A DNA stretch of 64,000 nt from Perca fluviatilis (GCF_010015445.1 NC_053116.1:2888068-2952067), one strand, 5' to 3'; shown: positions 1 to 11,395, counted from the stretch's first letter. Notes: generated by a model not told the origin, from the letters alone. A program made the numbers and translations.

Positions 1-279
1 ACCTCCCACCCTAAGCGATATTTCAGCCTTTCACACTACTCTCTAGTGTTGTCTCCCTTAATACTACGTCATCTTACAGCACCGCAGAACTGCTGCTCTG
101 CCCGGTGCAAAGGATGCTTATTGCGTCGTATCTGACCAAGCGTCCGTATTTGATGAGTTGGGAGTGAGAACGGGTCTAAAGCGGCCATAGTGAGGTTAAC
201 GTTCCACTTCCTCTGAAACAGACAGTTACGTTCTCTATGCCCTGGTGACTGACTGACAGGCTGCAAGTTGTAGGGCAAA

Positions 280-430
280 GCAACTTTTATTTCAGCAACA
301 AGGCAATTCAAAACACTTTACACAAAACATTAAAGAGCAGTTAAAAACTTTCATGAAAGAGACAAAAAAAAATAATTACAGGCTACAATGGAATAAGCTA
401 CAAATACAAGAATAACAGCTGCAGCGTAAG
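280..430 (-). repeat. L2-type LINE 3' tail remnant
   Basis: The stretch with ACAAGGCAATTCAAAACACT and TTTACACAAAACATTAAAGA closely resembles 14510-14575, the 3' UTR of the large L2 copy further right. It is read as the 3' end of a minus-strand LINE with no coding part left. The first 280 bases show nothing I can name. Confidence 0.55.
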
Positions 431-439
431 AAATTAATA

Positions 440-790
440 ATTATTTGATTTGATAAGATAAGATAGACTTTATTAATCCCACACTGGGGAAATTCCTATG
501 CTACGAAAAATAATTACACACATCAGAATAACAAAAATACACATTAAGTAGACATAGGACAAAAAATATACATAAAGTATAAGAAATAGAAAAAATAGAA
601 TTAGTTATTAAAATAATAGTAATAAAAACAAACATACTGTATTTACACAATAAACACAGATGAGTAAGATGCGGAAGAATAGAAATGACATATTGCACAG
701 TTGGAGGTAACAGAGTAATAAATATATAAATATGAATAGTGTAGAATATTGCCAAGTGATGGCTCATATTGCAGAAACAGCTAGCAGTGC
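440..790 (-). repeat. LINE/SINE 3' end remnant, AT-rich
   Basis: The segment around 470-497 (AGACTTTATTAATCCCACAC followed by TGGGGAAATTCC) is a widely dispersed fish retroposon 3' end, recognised from general knowledge. The following 280 bases are AT-rich with no coding frame worth keeping. The exact family is not certain. Confidence 0.45.
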
Positions 791-960
791 TACATTAAAG
801 CAACACTATGTAACTTTTCCCGATTCCCCGCTTGGAACTACAGCTGTTGCAACCCCTCCAACCCGGCCGAATGGGTCTCCCATTGCGAAGTTGTAAAGTC
901 CAGAAAAAAAGAAAAGGACACACAGCTAATCTCCACAGTTGTACATCCATATATGCACAT

Positions 961-1279
961 TAGAGCTGCAAAGATTAATCGATTAGTTGCCAACTATTTC
1001 GATAATCAATTAGTCGGTTTGAGTAATTTTTTAAGACGAAAGTAAACATTCTTTGATTCCAGTTTGTTAAATGTGAATATTGTTCTAGTTTCTTCTCTCC
1101 TCTGTGACAGTAAACTGAATAAAACAAGACATGTGAGGACGTCATCTTGGGCTTTGGGAACACTGATCCACATTTTTCATAATTTTCTGACATTTTATAA
1201 ACCAAACAACCAATCGATTAATCGAGAAAATAATCAACAGATTAATCGACTATGAAAATAATTGTTAGTTGCAGCCCTA
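961..1279. mobile_element. hAT-type MITE, 319 bp
   Basis: It begins TAGAGCTGCAAAGATTAATC and ends TTAGTTGCAGCCCTA, so the ends are imperfect inverted repeats. It is flanked by identical 8-bp copies of ATGCACAT (953-960 and 1280-1287), the duplication length made by hAT transposases. The interior is rich in ATTAATCGA-type motifs and has no transposase. It appears to sit inside an older repeat starting near 795 (TTAAAGCAACACTATG). Confidence 0.88.
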
Positions 1280-1482
1280 ATGCACATACGTTGAAAAACA
1301 GTTTGGAAGAAGAATAAAACGCGAAAAAAGAAATATGAGAAATACACAAAATTTCACAGAAAAGGCTCAGAGCTGCTGCAACAGGCTACCACACACACGG
1401 CACCATCTTGTAAACTGATGTTGATACATAAAGTTTTTGTTTGATATTTGAGAAGTTTTGCTTGGATTTAAAGGCACAAACA

Positions 1483-2819
1483 TTAGTCGATGTCACCAGT
1501 TTTAGAAGAGTCTCCAGTCTGGTCTTCAGTCTCTGGTTGTAAAAGTGAATGTGAGTTCCTGGCTGGTTCTAGTGCTCCACAGTCCTCTCCATCAGCTTCT
1601 GTTTCCATTGGACCAACACATTTATGTGTTTTTACATCAGAACGCCAGGCAAATCTTTTGTTACAAACACTGCAGCTGAATCTTTTCTCTCCTGTGTGGA
1701 CTGCCATGTGTGGCCGTAAACTTCCTCTCTGTGTAAAAGATTTTTTACAGACTGAGCAGCTAAAAGGTTTTTCTCCTGTGTGAGTTCTCATGTGTGACCG
1801 TAAATCTCCACTCTGTGTAAAAGATTTCTTACAAACTGAGCAGCTGAAAGGTTTTTCACCTGTGTGAGTTCTCATGTGTGTCTTCAGATCTGACTTGTAG
1901 CCAAATCTTTTATCACAAATTGAGCAGCTGAAAGATTTTTCTCCTGTGTGGATTCTCATGTGTTTCTGTAAATTTTCACTCTGTGTAAAAGATTTATTAC
2001 AAACTGAGCAGCTAAAAGGCTTCTCTCCTGTATGAGTTATCATGTGTTTCTTTAGGTGTTGACTATAAGTGAAAGCTTTACCACACTCAGAGCAGCTAAA
2101 AGGCTTCTCTCCTTTGTGGATTCTAATGTGTTTCTTTAAACTTCCTCTCTCTGTAAAAGATTTATTACAAACACTGCAGCTAAAAGGCTTTTCTCCTGTG
2201 TGGATTCTCATGTGTAACCGTAAATTTCTAGACATTAAAAATGTTTCCTTACAAACTAAACAGCTGAAAGTTTTCTCTCCTGAGTGAGTTTGCATGTGTC
2301 TCTTCAGATTTGACTTGCGATCAAATTTCTTCCCACACTCAGAGCAGCTGAATGGTTTCTTACGCCTTGAATCATGTTTCAATGAGTTTAAAGCAGACTG
2401 AGGTTCTCTGGTCTCCTTCCAATCAGCACTGTTATCAGTCTCAGGTTCAGACAAATCTCCAGTCTGGTCTTCAGTCTCTGGTTGTAAAAGTGGATGTGAG
2501 TTCCTGGATGGTTCTGGTCCTCCACAGTCCTCTCCATCAGCTTCTGTTTCCATGTGTTGAGTTTGTCTTTGATGAAGCTGTGAGGACTGAGCTTCCTCTT
2601 CATCATCTTCACACTTAACAGGGACAGGAGTGAATGGGAACTTGGTGATATCAGCCTTCTCTAGCCCTTTAAGCTGCTCTCCCTCCTGACTGTTCCACAG
2701 TTCCTCCTGTTCCTCTTTAATGTGTGGGGGGGGCTCTGGCTCCTCCTGGTCCACACTGGAGCTACACTCCTGCTGCTCAGGGGGAACCTCTTCTTTAACC
2801 ACCAACAGCCGCTGAACAT
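1483..2819 (-). CDS. C2H2 zinc-finger protein, terminal (finger) exon
   Basis: This is the last exon of a fish C2H2 zinc-finger gene, probably encoding a sequence-specific nuclear DNA-binding protein. The exon opens at a strong acceptor (TTTCCTGCAG, minus strand) in phase 1, so the Met codons upstream are not the true start. From the acceptor it encodes an acidic region beginning DVQRLLVVKEEVPPEQQE, then KFPFTPVPVK. From about residue 157 of the exon follow eight complete CX2C-X12-HX3H fingers with TGEKP linkers and a ninth lacking its last His. The tail after the fingers repeats the pre-finger METEADGEDCG module and ends in TGDID. Finger 1 reads RKSNLKR at the helix and finger 8 QRGSLRP. No KRAB, SCAN or BTB domain is seen; the N-terminal region is typical of a large fish-specific family whose targets are mostly unknown. 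Confidence 0.9.
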
Positions 2820-3022
2820 CTGCAGGAAACAGGAAACACACAGAGAGAGACGTTAACACAGAGAGACAGAATTAACAGTACAGAGTCTCCTTTCAAATCT
2901 CTTTACGTGATAAAAAAAAACTGGTATTTAATGTTTCTGCATTCTAACTTTCAGCCCGAGTGCTGTAAAAACTGACAATTATACCTAAGGCGTATCTCAC
3001 TCTTATTTAATTTTCTGGTCTG

Positions 3023-3160
3023 GTTTGAATCCTACTTAAAGAACAGGGACTACTTTTGTGTCTATAGATAAACATCCGAGTGGACTAATATGAAATGCGG
3101 AGTTCCCCAAGGCTCCATTCTGGGGCCTCTTCTGTTTAACATCTACATGCTTCCACTATG
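3023..3160 (+). pseudogene. L2 LINE reverse-transcriptase remnant
   Basis: Plus-strand translation gives WFESYLKNRDYF, a stop, then MKCGVPQGSILGPLLFNIYM and LPL. This matches the same stretch of the L2 reverse transcriptase encoded on the minus strand near 15630-15760. Only about 45 codons survive, ending abruptly near 3160. It is a dead fragment in the intron between the finger exon and the cassette exon of the minus-strand gene. Confidence 0.82.
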
Positions 3161-3599
3161 GAGTTATATTTCTATCTTTATTCAAGAGCGCATTCCTCAC
3201 TGATATTACGTTCAGATTTTGTAATATTTTCCCTCAAAATCTTGCTCTCACACTTAAATAGTCACTGCTCGCACTTGGATTTGCTCTGCTTGTGCTCAAA
3301 CTTTCTGCTTGGCCTCAGATATGTTGTTGTTTGGACAGATTTCCTGCTCTCAGCTTTGGCCCTTCTCCTCACATTCAGGTTGAGTCTGCACGCTTGCAAA
3401 TCTTCTCCTCACGGATTTCTCCTGCGCGGTCAGATTTTTTTGTGTTACAATCCTCTCAAAATCCCCCAACCAATAAAATGCCAGCTGTAGTGTTGACCAA
3501 TGAAATGATTCCTGCCCTGTTGAGGGTGTGTTTGCTTTACGTTGAACTGTCTGTTGCGGGCAAGTTGCTCAAGTTTATTTATACCCTCCGTCGATTGCT

Positions 3600-3722
3600 T
3601 TATTATTAGTATATGTCAACAATGTGCACAGAATGGTGGACGCACTTTCACCTTCACCCATCATGAAACAGGAAAAAGCTTTGAAGTGGGACATATCAAG
3701 TTAGGTCCACAACTACGAGGGT
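3600..3722 (+). other. Possible orphan exon, unknown product
   Basis: An open stretch encodes CQQCAQNGGRTFTFTHHETG, continuing KSFEVGHIKLGPQLRG, and ends at a strong donor-like site (GAGG then GTGAGTAA). A weak acceptor (TTATTATTAG) precedes it. I do not recognise the peptide. It may belong to a decayed mobile element or be chance. The rest of 3160-3970 holds nothing else I can name. Confidence 0.25.
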
Positions 3723-3969
3723 GAGTAACATAAATTAAGCACGTAGCATATGGCGCTAGCATATAGCCTAGCTTGATGTCCATAAACTATTAGATTGTCT
3801 TTATAGAGTTAAGCTAGGTTGAACGACATATGACGGACAGTATGTGTATGTGTGATGACCCCACTTGTTAATTTGTATTTTAATAAAGCGCGATCCCATC
3901 AACACCCAGTCACATGCCTTCTCAAACCTGACGGCGGTTCCTCTCTCTCCTTCACAACTTCACAATTAC

Positions 3970-4233
3970 CTTCTGTTTCCATGTATTGAGTTTGTCTCTG
4001 ATGAAACTGTGAGGACTGAGCTTCCTCCTCATCTTCAGTCTTCACAGGGACAGGAGTGAATGGGAACTTGGTGATATCAGCCTCCTCCAGTCCTTGAAGC
4101 TGCTCTCCCTCCTGACTGCTCCACAGTTCCTGCTGTTCCTCTTTAATGTGTGGGGGAGGCTCTGGCTCCTGCTGGTCCACACTGGAGCTACACTCCTGCT
4201 GCTCCTCTTCACCAACAATCACTTCCAGAACGT
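3970..4233 (-). CDS. Zinc-finger gene acidic cassette exon (or truncated paralogue)
   Basis: On the minus strand an acceptor (TTACCTCCAG) opens a 264-base exon encoding DVLEVIVGEEEQQE, then PPPHIKEEQQELWSSQEGEQ, KFPFTPVPVK and finally METEG. It closes at GAAG followed by GTAATT, a good donor. Both boundaries are phase 1, so the exon can be skipped or included without changing frame. It parallels the first third of the finger exon at 1483-2819, but similarity stops exactly at this donor. Inclusion would give a protein with two acidic modules in a row. The alternative is a truncated duplicate whose donor arose by chance. Without transcripts the choice is open. Confidence 0.55.
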
Positions 4234-4264
4234 CTGGAGGTAAAGCTGAAACACAGACAGACAT

Positions 4265-5704
4265 ACATTAAATATCAGTCTCGACAATACTTTGCTAATT
4301 AGCTCACTCTGATGAGGACTCCGCCCCATAATGAAATCATCCGATTTATCCCAGGTCTCCAAAGATCATCATACAAAACTGAACTTCCAAAACCCTTAAC
4401 AAAAACCTCATGCCTCCACTCGGCTCCAGCTGTAAAAGCTGTTTTGTTTTAACGCTCGCAGGTGCCTGTTCAACTCTTGATTGTTGAATTGGTGCGTGAA
4501 GGATAACATCTGCGAGTGTGAAATTATATAATTTGCTCGTGAGTATGTTTTATCACACTTGCAAGATATGACATAATCGTAACTTCATAGAAAACCTCCT
4601 TTTGTATGAAAACTGATGACATTAAAAGAGTAGCTTCTTATTGTATAAGTGGTGCACGGAGCAAAAGTCTGTATTGCTGCTGTGCATGCTCTCTACTTAT
4701 TTTACAATCTTCTTGTCAGAATGTTTTTCTGCCACAAACGCAAACGTTCCTTCGGTTGAACTCGCCGTATAAGGGCGCGGCTTGCTGGGCCCTATTTCAA
4801 GTAGAAGGTTTAACAAACTCTGAGTCTAACCCTGATCTGTGAGTTGATTTATCCTGAGATGGGAAACTGAGTTTTCGGTTTCAGAACAGCTGATATGACC
4901 ACCACAATAAAAAGGCAGCATGAATGGAGCCATGACACTATGATTCACCATGGTAACAACCACAAACTAACGGCGGAAATACAGCGAGTTAAAGGGGTGA
5001 TAGAATGATTATATAGGGTATTTCACACTGTTCCTTATAGTCTCCTAATGGGGTATGTAACATTGGTTGGGCTGAAAATGGCCAGGTTGATATTTTATTG
5101 GCCCTTATGCATCCCTGTGTTTTGGCCCTATTTGTAACAAGAGCTTTTCTTCCAAATATGGTATTCTCATGAATATTTAGATGAGCTGCGCGCCTGATTG
5201 GTTGAGTGAATGGTGCACATAAATAAAAAACATAGAGATTGCGCAGCGATTGGTTTGGCAAATCCCCAATACACACACATTAGAGACGCGCTGCTTGGGT
5301 TGAGCGAATCCCCAATACACACACATTAGAGAAGCGACAGAATCTCATATTCCAGACACTACAATGTTTCCTTACCAAATTCACTTCTGAGACTTTTTTA
5401 TGTGAGAAATCAACTATATAAAGCTCAAATATGGGCCGTTTTACGAAAATTGATGGCTAATTGCAAATTTGGTAACACTGTGTTAAGCGGCGGTGCTGCT
5501 GCCTCGCCGCCCGGCCTGCCTTCCTTCACAGACCCCGGCCTGCTGTGAGCTCGACTGAGCTCCGTTACGGCTGGCAGCCCTGACAGAGCTCCAGGGCCTG
5601 CAACTTCCCTCTTCCTGCTAGCTAAATGGCCCGTTGTGTGAGAGTGAGAGCGCAGTCAGCGAGCTTGTTACACCAGCAATCTCTTACCACATGTTACACA
5701 CATG
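4265..5704. other. Intronic sequence with repeat-like starts, no gene seen
   Basis: No coding frame is supported. At 4740-4990 the sequence resembles common fish MITE interiors (long stretch around CTCTGAGTCTAACCCTGATC). At 4993 a TTAAAGGGGTGATAGAATG start is typical of TTAA-flanked MITEs, but I could not find its other end. Position 5490-5640 is GC-richer with no recognisable motif. Confidence 0.4.
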
Positions 5705-6193
5705 TCACGCCACTTATACAACATCTAACTAAATGTCTTATACGGTGTCCGATTTCAAGTTAATGAATATTTGTGAAGATTAGCTAGGGGTTTCGTCAGC
5801 TGCGACTGTCCCTTCAATCCTAGCTGTGTGTAGCTAGCTACAAATCACGGATAGTTAGCTTCATTTTCGGCCTAATTCGAGTATATTTACAGTTTGAATT
5901 TCGTCACGCCAGTTATACAACATCTAACTAAATGTCTTATAAAGCTAACAACGGTGTCCGTTTTCAAGTTAATGAATATTTGTGAAGACTAGCTAGGTGT
6001 TTCGTTAGCTGCGACTGTCCCTTCAATCCTAGCTGTGTGTAGCTACAAATCACGGATAGTTAGCTTCATTTTCGGCCTAATTCGAGTATATTTACAGTTT
6101 GAATTTCGTCACGCCACTTATACAACATCTAACTACATGTCTTATAAAGCTAACAACGGTGTCCGATTTCAAGTTAATGAATTTTTGTGAATT
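5705..6193. repeat. Tandem repeat, about 200-bp unit, 2.4 copies
   Basis: Units start at 5705, 5904 and 6109, each opening TCACGCCA(C/G)TTATACAAC. The first is 199 bases, the second 205, and the third is cut off near 6193. Copies differ by a few substitutions and a short TAGC-type indel, which suggests fairly recent duplication. Confidence 0.9.
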
Positions 6194-6809
6194 CCAGAGG
6201 AATTCTAAGAGGAGGCTAGCTAGCTCCATCCTGCCGCAGATTTTGTCCTCAGATTGAACAAAACTTATTCAAAGTCAAACCGAATAAGTGAATCTTACGC
6301 AGAGATGAAAACGTTCATTGTCCAGGCAGAGGTAACATTTTGTGAGGTTCAGGGCCGTGCAGAGACCTTTGGAGGGGCAGGTGCTCAAAGTATAAAAGGG
6401 GCACATGGAACAAGGCTTTAAATAGGGCTGTGCTCAAAATATCAATACATCAATATATTGTGACACATTCCTTTCTGCTACGTGTATCGATACGGATGCT
6501 TCTGTATTTATACGGCAGCAAATGTTGTTATGCAGTTTTGAAAAACAATCAGAATAGAAAAGACCATTTTAAGGTCAAAAGTTTAAAAAACTATTTTCTT
6601 TGCACCTATTAATAACTCTGGAATTACAAACTGAAGTGTCTTAAATTGCCCCAATCTGAAGGCTTTTTCTTCTCTGTTATACAGAATAGTAAAGAATAGT
6701 AAACTCTGTCTAGGACATCGTCATTATACAAAATTAACGTGGCCCGTTTCATACAGTACAGTATATTTTTATTTAATGCCTTATCAGCAGGGGTTAAATT
6801 GGGTTTTGT

Positions 6810-6810
<1 letters not shown>

Positions 6811-6856
<46 letters not shown>
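6811..6856. repeat. (TAA)n microsatellite at LINE 3' end
   Basis: An uninterrupted ATA/TAA run next to the L2 3' UTR; such simple tails are the normal 3' end of L2 retrotransposons. Confidence 0.9.
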
Positions 6857-6858
<2 letters not shown>

Positions 6859-7310
6859 TGAATTTATATAGCGCTTTTCATGGACTCAAAGTCGCTTTAC
6901 AGGGCAGGGTAGATTATAAAAACATAACAAAACGAGCAAACAAAACAAGTAGAACAAAACAAGATACAGATGAAAAAGGGAGGGGGGCAGGTGGACTATG
7001 GGTAGGCTGAGGTGAACAGATGGGTCTTGAGGCGGGACTGAGGGAGGAACGGTTCAGAGGTGCGGATCTCTTGGGGAGGGAGTTCCAGAGCCTGGGAGCT
7101 GCTCTGGAGAAGGCTCTGTCCCCAAAACAGCAGGTTGGACTTTTGGATGGAGAGGAGACCGGCTGAGGTGGATCTGAGGGACCGTGAAGGGTTGGTAAGG
7201 GGGCGGGAGGTCAGTGAGGTATGAGGGGGCCAGATGGTGGAGGGCTTTATAGGTGAGGACCAGGATTTTGTAGGTGATCCGGTGGGAAATGGGAAGCCAG
7301 TGGAGTTGTT

Positions 7311-8926
7311 TTAGGACTGGAGTGATGTGGTGCCAGGATTTGGAGCAGGTAATGAGGGGGGCGGCTGAGTTCTGGACCAGTTGGAGTCGGTTGATGTTGG
7401 TAGAGCTGATGCCGAGGAGAAGTTTACAGTAGTCCAGTCGGGAGGAGATGAAGGCGTGAATGAGTCTTTCAGCAGCGGGGGTGTGAGAGAGGGTCTCATT
7501 TTGGCGATGTTGCGGAGGTGAAAGAAGGAGGTTTTAATGACTTGACGGATGTGAGGCTCAAGGGAGAGGGTGGAATCAAAGATAACGCCAAGTTTGCGGG
7601 CCTGGGGGAGATGGGGGAGACAATGGTGCCGTCGATGGTGAGAGTGGGGTTATTGGTTTTGCTGAGTGTGGATTTGGAGCCGATCAGAAGGAATTCTGTT
7701 TTGTCGCTGTTGAGTTTGAGGAAGTTGTGTTGCATCCAGGTTTTAATAGCTGACAGACAGGAGTTGATGTGGGAGAGGGGAGGATTGGGGGGATTTGGTG
7801 CTGAGGTAGATCTGGGTGTCGTCAGCATAGCAGTGGAAGTCCAGGTTGAAGTGGCGGAGTATCTGACCAAGAGGGAGGATGTAGATGATGAAGAGGAGGG
7901 GCCAAGTCACGGAGCCTTGGGGAACACCTTGAGTGACTGTGGCTGTGGCAGAGGTGTGGTTGTGGAGAGAGATGAAATGGGATCTGTTGGAAAGGTAGAA
8001 GTAGAGCCAGCTGAGTGCAGTACCGTCGATACCGAGGTCTTTGAGTCTGGTGAGCAGGATGTTATGGCTCACAGTATCGAAAGGCTGCACTCAGGTCGGA
8101 GGAGGATGAGGATGTTGAGGGAACCGGTGTCAGCAAAGGTGAGGAGGTCGTTGAGGACTTTGAGGAGAGCGGTTTCTGTGCTGTGTAGGGGGCGAAAACC
8201 AGATTGGAGAGGTTCGAATAGGTTATTGGCATGAAGATGGGTTTGTAGTTGTGAGGCGACTATGCGTTCCAGGGTTTTAGACAGAAAGGGGAGATTGGAT
8301 ATTGGGCGGTAGTTGTTGAGAGAGGAGGGATCCAGACCAGGTTTTTTAAGGATTGGGGTGACAGCGGCAATTTTGAAAGCAGAGGGGACAGTTCCAAGGG
8401 ACAGTGAGGAGTTGAAGAGGTTAGTGAGGTAGGGGCATAGGACCGGGAGGCAGGACTTCAGAAGTGGAGTAGGGAGGGGGTCAAGGGAGCAGGTAGTGGG
8501 TTTGGAAGAGCTGATGAGTTTGGAGATTTCAGGAGGAGTGACTGGGTTAAACTGGGAGAGGAGGAAGTGTGGAGGAGGGGTCGGGAGGTCTGGAGGGATG
8601 GAGAGAGGAGGGTCCAAGGTAGGTGCTGGAGTAGATCCTGGAAGGTCAGATACAGGGGATAGGGATTTGTAAATGAGATTGATTTTGTCAGTGAAAAAGT
8701 GGAGGAATGAGTTGCAGAGATCCGGAGTAGAGGCAAGGAGGCTGTTGGTCCGAGGCTTGATGAGGTTGTTCAATGTGGAGAAGAGGGTTCTGGGGTTTTG
8801 GCAGGGGTCGGTGAGGATGGTGGAGAGGTAGGCAGATTTGGCAGCAATGAGGGCATCTTTGTAGGCGATGAGATGGGATTTATAGGCTTCATGATGGACT
8901 GTGAGGGATGATTTCTTTGTCTTCAT
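7311..8926 (-). pseudogene. L2 ORF2 reverse transcriptase, frameshifted
   Basis: Three overlapping minus-strand frames together cover the reverse transcriptase and C-terminal part of an L2 ORF2. In order they show NYRPISNLPFLSKTLERIVA, LQSGFRPLHSTETALLKVL, DTVSHNILLTRL, TQGVPQGSVTWPLL and the intact catalytic CYADDTQIYL, then the C-terminal region. A frameshift falls just before motif A near 8085 and others follow near 7870 and 7500. Such an enzyme would copy the LINE RNA at a nicked target, but this copy cannot make a complete protein. Confidence 0.88.
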
Positions 8927-9351
8927 TTCTTTTGTTATGTGGGGGGGCTCTCCCTAGGGGGTTCCGGGGGTATGCCCCCCCGAAAAAAAAAATTGAAAAA
9001 TAAACCGCTAAATGGCACTTTCTGGAGAGTTTTGTGCAAAGAGATGGAGAAATTGAGTCTTACATGATATGTGCAAAACTGCAAGGTTAAGAGCCTATAC
9101 TTTGCATTGTTGTAGTATCAACTGGTATTAGGGCATTTATCATTTACATTACTGTTAATCAGTCATCACTTGATTACACATTGTATTACCTTGTTATGAT
9201 ATAAGAAGTGACCCATACAATGTGCCAAACATAATGTGCCACATGAAGAGTGCAGCATATGACAGTAGCAACAGCTGCAAAGATTTGGGTCTGTGGTGAC
9301 CAGGTCCACCTCACACAAACTTCCTTCTCACATTCTCTCTTTTTACTACAA

Positions 9352-9352
<1 letters not shown>

Positions 9353-9445
<93 letters not shown>
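9353..9445. repeat. (CA)n microsatellite
   Basis: About 46 uninterrupted CA units. Long His/Thr- or Val/Cys-rich open frames across it are artefacts of the repeat. Confidence 0.97.
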
Positions 9446-9446
<1 letters not shown>

Positions 9447-9845
9447 CGCTGAGTGGGGCTCTCCGTGGCCGGCTCGGAGCCCTGCCGCTGGAGGAGATGC
9501 GACAGCGAGAACCGGTTCAACGGCTTGGTCAGCGACATGAACTCGTAGCGGCCGGTGGAGCTTCCGAGCACCGGGCTTCCACCGCTGCGAACGGGGTTTT
9601 TAGCTTTAGGAGAAGTCATTTTATCTACTGACGGAGACACTTTGGCGTTATGTAGTTGACCCGCGGTGAACTGTCTGTAGTTCTGGTCGGGTTGTTGCCG
9701 TGTTCTGATTGTTCTCATCTTATCTCCGCCGAGACAAAATTGTGACATATTTAGACTGCAAGCAGGCTTGAGCCCCGGCCCAATTTAACCCCTGCACACA
9801 GCAATATAAACAACAGCTCCATGCTCTCTTCACGTCGTTCTTGTA

Positions 9846-9893
9846 AAATAATAATAATAATAATAATAATAATTATAATAATAATAATAATAA
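9846..9893. repeat. (AAT)n microsatellite
   Basis: About 15 AAT units with one interruption (ATAATTATAAT). It may mark another retroposon tail inside the hAT element. Confidence 0.85.
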
Positions 9894-10445
9894 TCAGTAA
9901 ACATTACAAACACACCGCTTCGCTGAGAACAGCACTTACCAGCAGCCGCGGTATTGAAGATCCTCTCCTTCTGGTGCAATATTAAAAAACGCGCGTGCGG
10001 CAAATAGTCCCGGTCTGGATGAGGTCGTCAGGTGAAAGGTCATCATGTGGTTAATTTTATTTACGAATTTAAATCATTATTCATTAATTTACTAAAAGTT
10101 AGATTTGGGCAGGCCTTCACAAAAGGGCCTTTAATTACATTTTTTTTTTGCCTTGACAAAAGGGCACTTTGGGCATCAAGGGGCAAAGGGGCAGGTGCTC
10201 AAGCACCCTCTGCCCCCCCCTCTGCACGTGCCTGGTGAGGTTTATTTATCCAGTTCTCGGATTAAACACGGTTTAAATGCTGACAGCTAAACGGTGTAAA
10301 AGTGTGACTGTATTTCACTGTAGAGGATTCTAATAGCAGGACGTAGAACAGCATGCTGCTAAAGCTATGAGCTAAAAGACACAAACTAGCACTATGGTCA
10401 CTGCTGTTGTTAGAAAAACACAGACACAGACAGACACAGACTGAC

Positions 10446-10446
10446 A

Positions 10447-10495
<49 letters not shown>

Positions 10496-10504
10496 ACACA
10501 CACA
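10446..10504. repeat. (CA)n microsatellite
   Basis: Nearly pure CA repeat with GACA interruptions on both sides. Confidence 0.95.
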
Positions 10505-11346
10505 CTTCTCCAATTTCCTGTTCCCAAAAGTCAAGACAAATCAACATTCAACTGAATTACTGATTCATATTTATTTATAAATGATATGTATGGATATATT
10601 TTATATTATTATTATTATAACATGTGACACCCTCCCCCCTTTGACGTTGATTAATTTCTTCTTCCAGCTTTGACAGCATCACAGATTAAGCCTTCAACTT
10701 TTCAAAAATATATATTTCAGCTCGTAGCTTCTTATGTGATGAAATGTATCTTTTGACCTCCCAAGTGTTCTCTAGCCTGGCAGAGTCAGACTCAGTCTGG
10801 AACCTCCCAGTCAACAACTTCCTTAGAAAACGGTGTGTTACTGGATGTACTGGCCCTTTAAAAAGGTATTTCAACAGGTAGAAAGTTCAGTGTGGGCTAT
10901 AATCTGTCAGATAAAAGCCTCATGAATAAAATCTAGTCATTTTGAGGCAGAAACAACCTTTATAAACACAAGGCAGAAGCTGCAATCACTTTTTGGCCAG
11001 TGGAAAAAAGACTGGATGGTTATAATGTAGGCAGCGCTGGAATGTAACTATGTACATTTACTCCAGTACTTGTACTTCAGTCCAAATGTTGAGGTACTTG
11101 TACTTTACTTGAGTCTTTTCTTTCTATTCCACTGGTATTAGTACTTGAACTGCAGTAAAGGGTCTGAATACTTCTTCCAGAAGTGAATCTAGGACAGCGG
11201 ATGTTTTTCTTGCAGCTGAAGGACTGGGAGGATAAAGTTAGCACGCTGATATAAAAACACATTAGCTTCAGGAGCTAGCTGCATGCGGCTAACAGGCTAA
11301 CGTTAGCTTAGCGTGATTATGAGAGCAGTTAGATTGTCAGACTAAC

Positions 11347-11395
11347 CTTCTCCCCGCAGCTTGGTCTCCTCCGTGTGTTCCCGGTGTCGCTCCAT
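11347..11395 (-). CDS. Putative first coding exon of the minus-strand zinc-finger gene
   Basis: A short minus-strand exon encodes MERHREHTEETKLRGE and ends at a donor (GAAG then GTTAGT) in phase 1. This phase fits the acceptors of both 3970-4233 and 1483-2819. Adding the three lengths (49, 264 and 1337 bases) gives an exact number of codons. An ETS-like GGAAGTG lies about 130 bases upstream of the ATG, and the flank is duplicated at 40698. That this exon belongs to this gene is inference from strand, phase and order. It could instead be the first exon of an unrelated gene, or a 5' exon left by duplication. Confidence 0.5.

Larger units (their letters stand above)
6811..8935 (-). mobile_element. 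L2-clade LINE, 5'-truncated
   Basis: A minus-strand LINE fragment inserted in the hAT above. Its 3' end is a (TAA)n tail at about 6811-6856 next to a 3' UTR with TTTATATAGCGC (plus-strand reading). Its 5' end stops near 8935 within the region before the reverse transcriptase, so the endonuclease and ORF1 are absent. Confidence 0.85.
6350..10234. mobile_element. hAT DNA transposon, non-autonomous, hosting an L2 insertion
   Basis: The ends are CAGGGCCGTGCAGAGAC on the left and, on the other strand of the right end, CAGGCACGTGCAGAGG. Perfect 8-bp target duplications GTGAGGTT lie at 6342-6349 and 10235-10242. No hAT transposase frame remains. The interior holds an L2 fragment (6811-8935), a CA array and, at 9446-9800, unassigned moderately GC-rich sequence. 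It lies in the putative first intron of the minus-strand zinc-finger gene. Confidence 0.85.

Noticed and set aside
1490..2618. Plus-strand frames across the minus-strand finger exon
   Set aside because: Antisense shadows produced by the regular codon pattern of C2H2 fingers.
5705..6193. CRISPR-like array
   Set aside because: Units are about 200 bases and contiguous, with no spacer pattern, in a eukaryotic genome.
7518..8234. Long plus-strand open frame of 238 codons
   Set aside because: It is the complement of the L2 reverse transcriptase on the minus strand and has no independent similarity.
9186..9748. Val/Cys- and His/Thr-rich open frames
   Set aside because: They are translations of the CA microsatellite.
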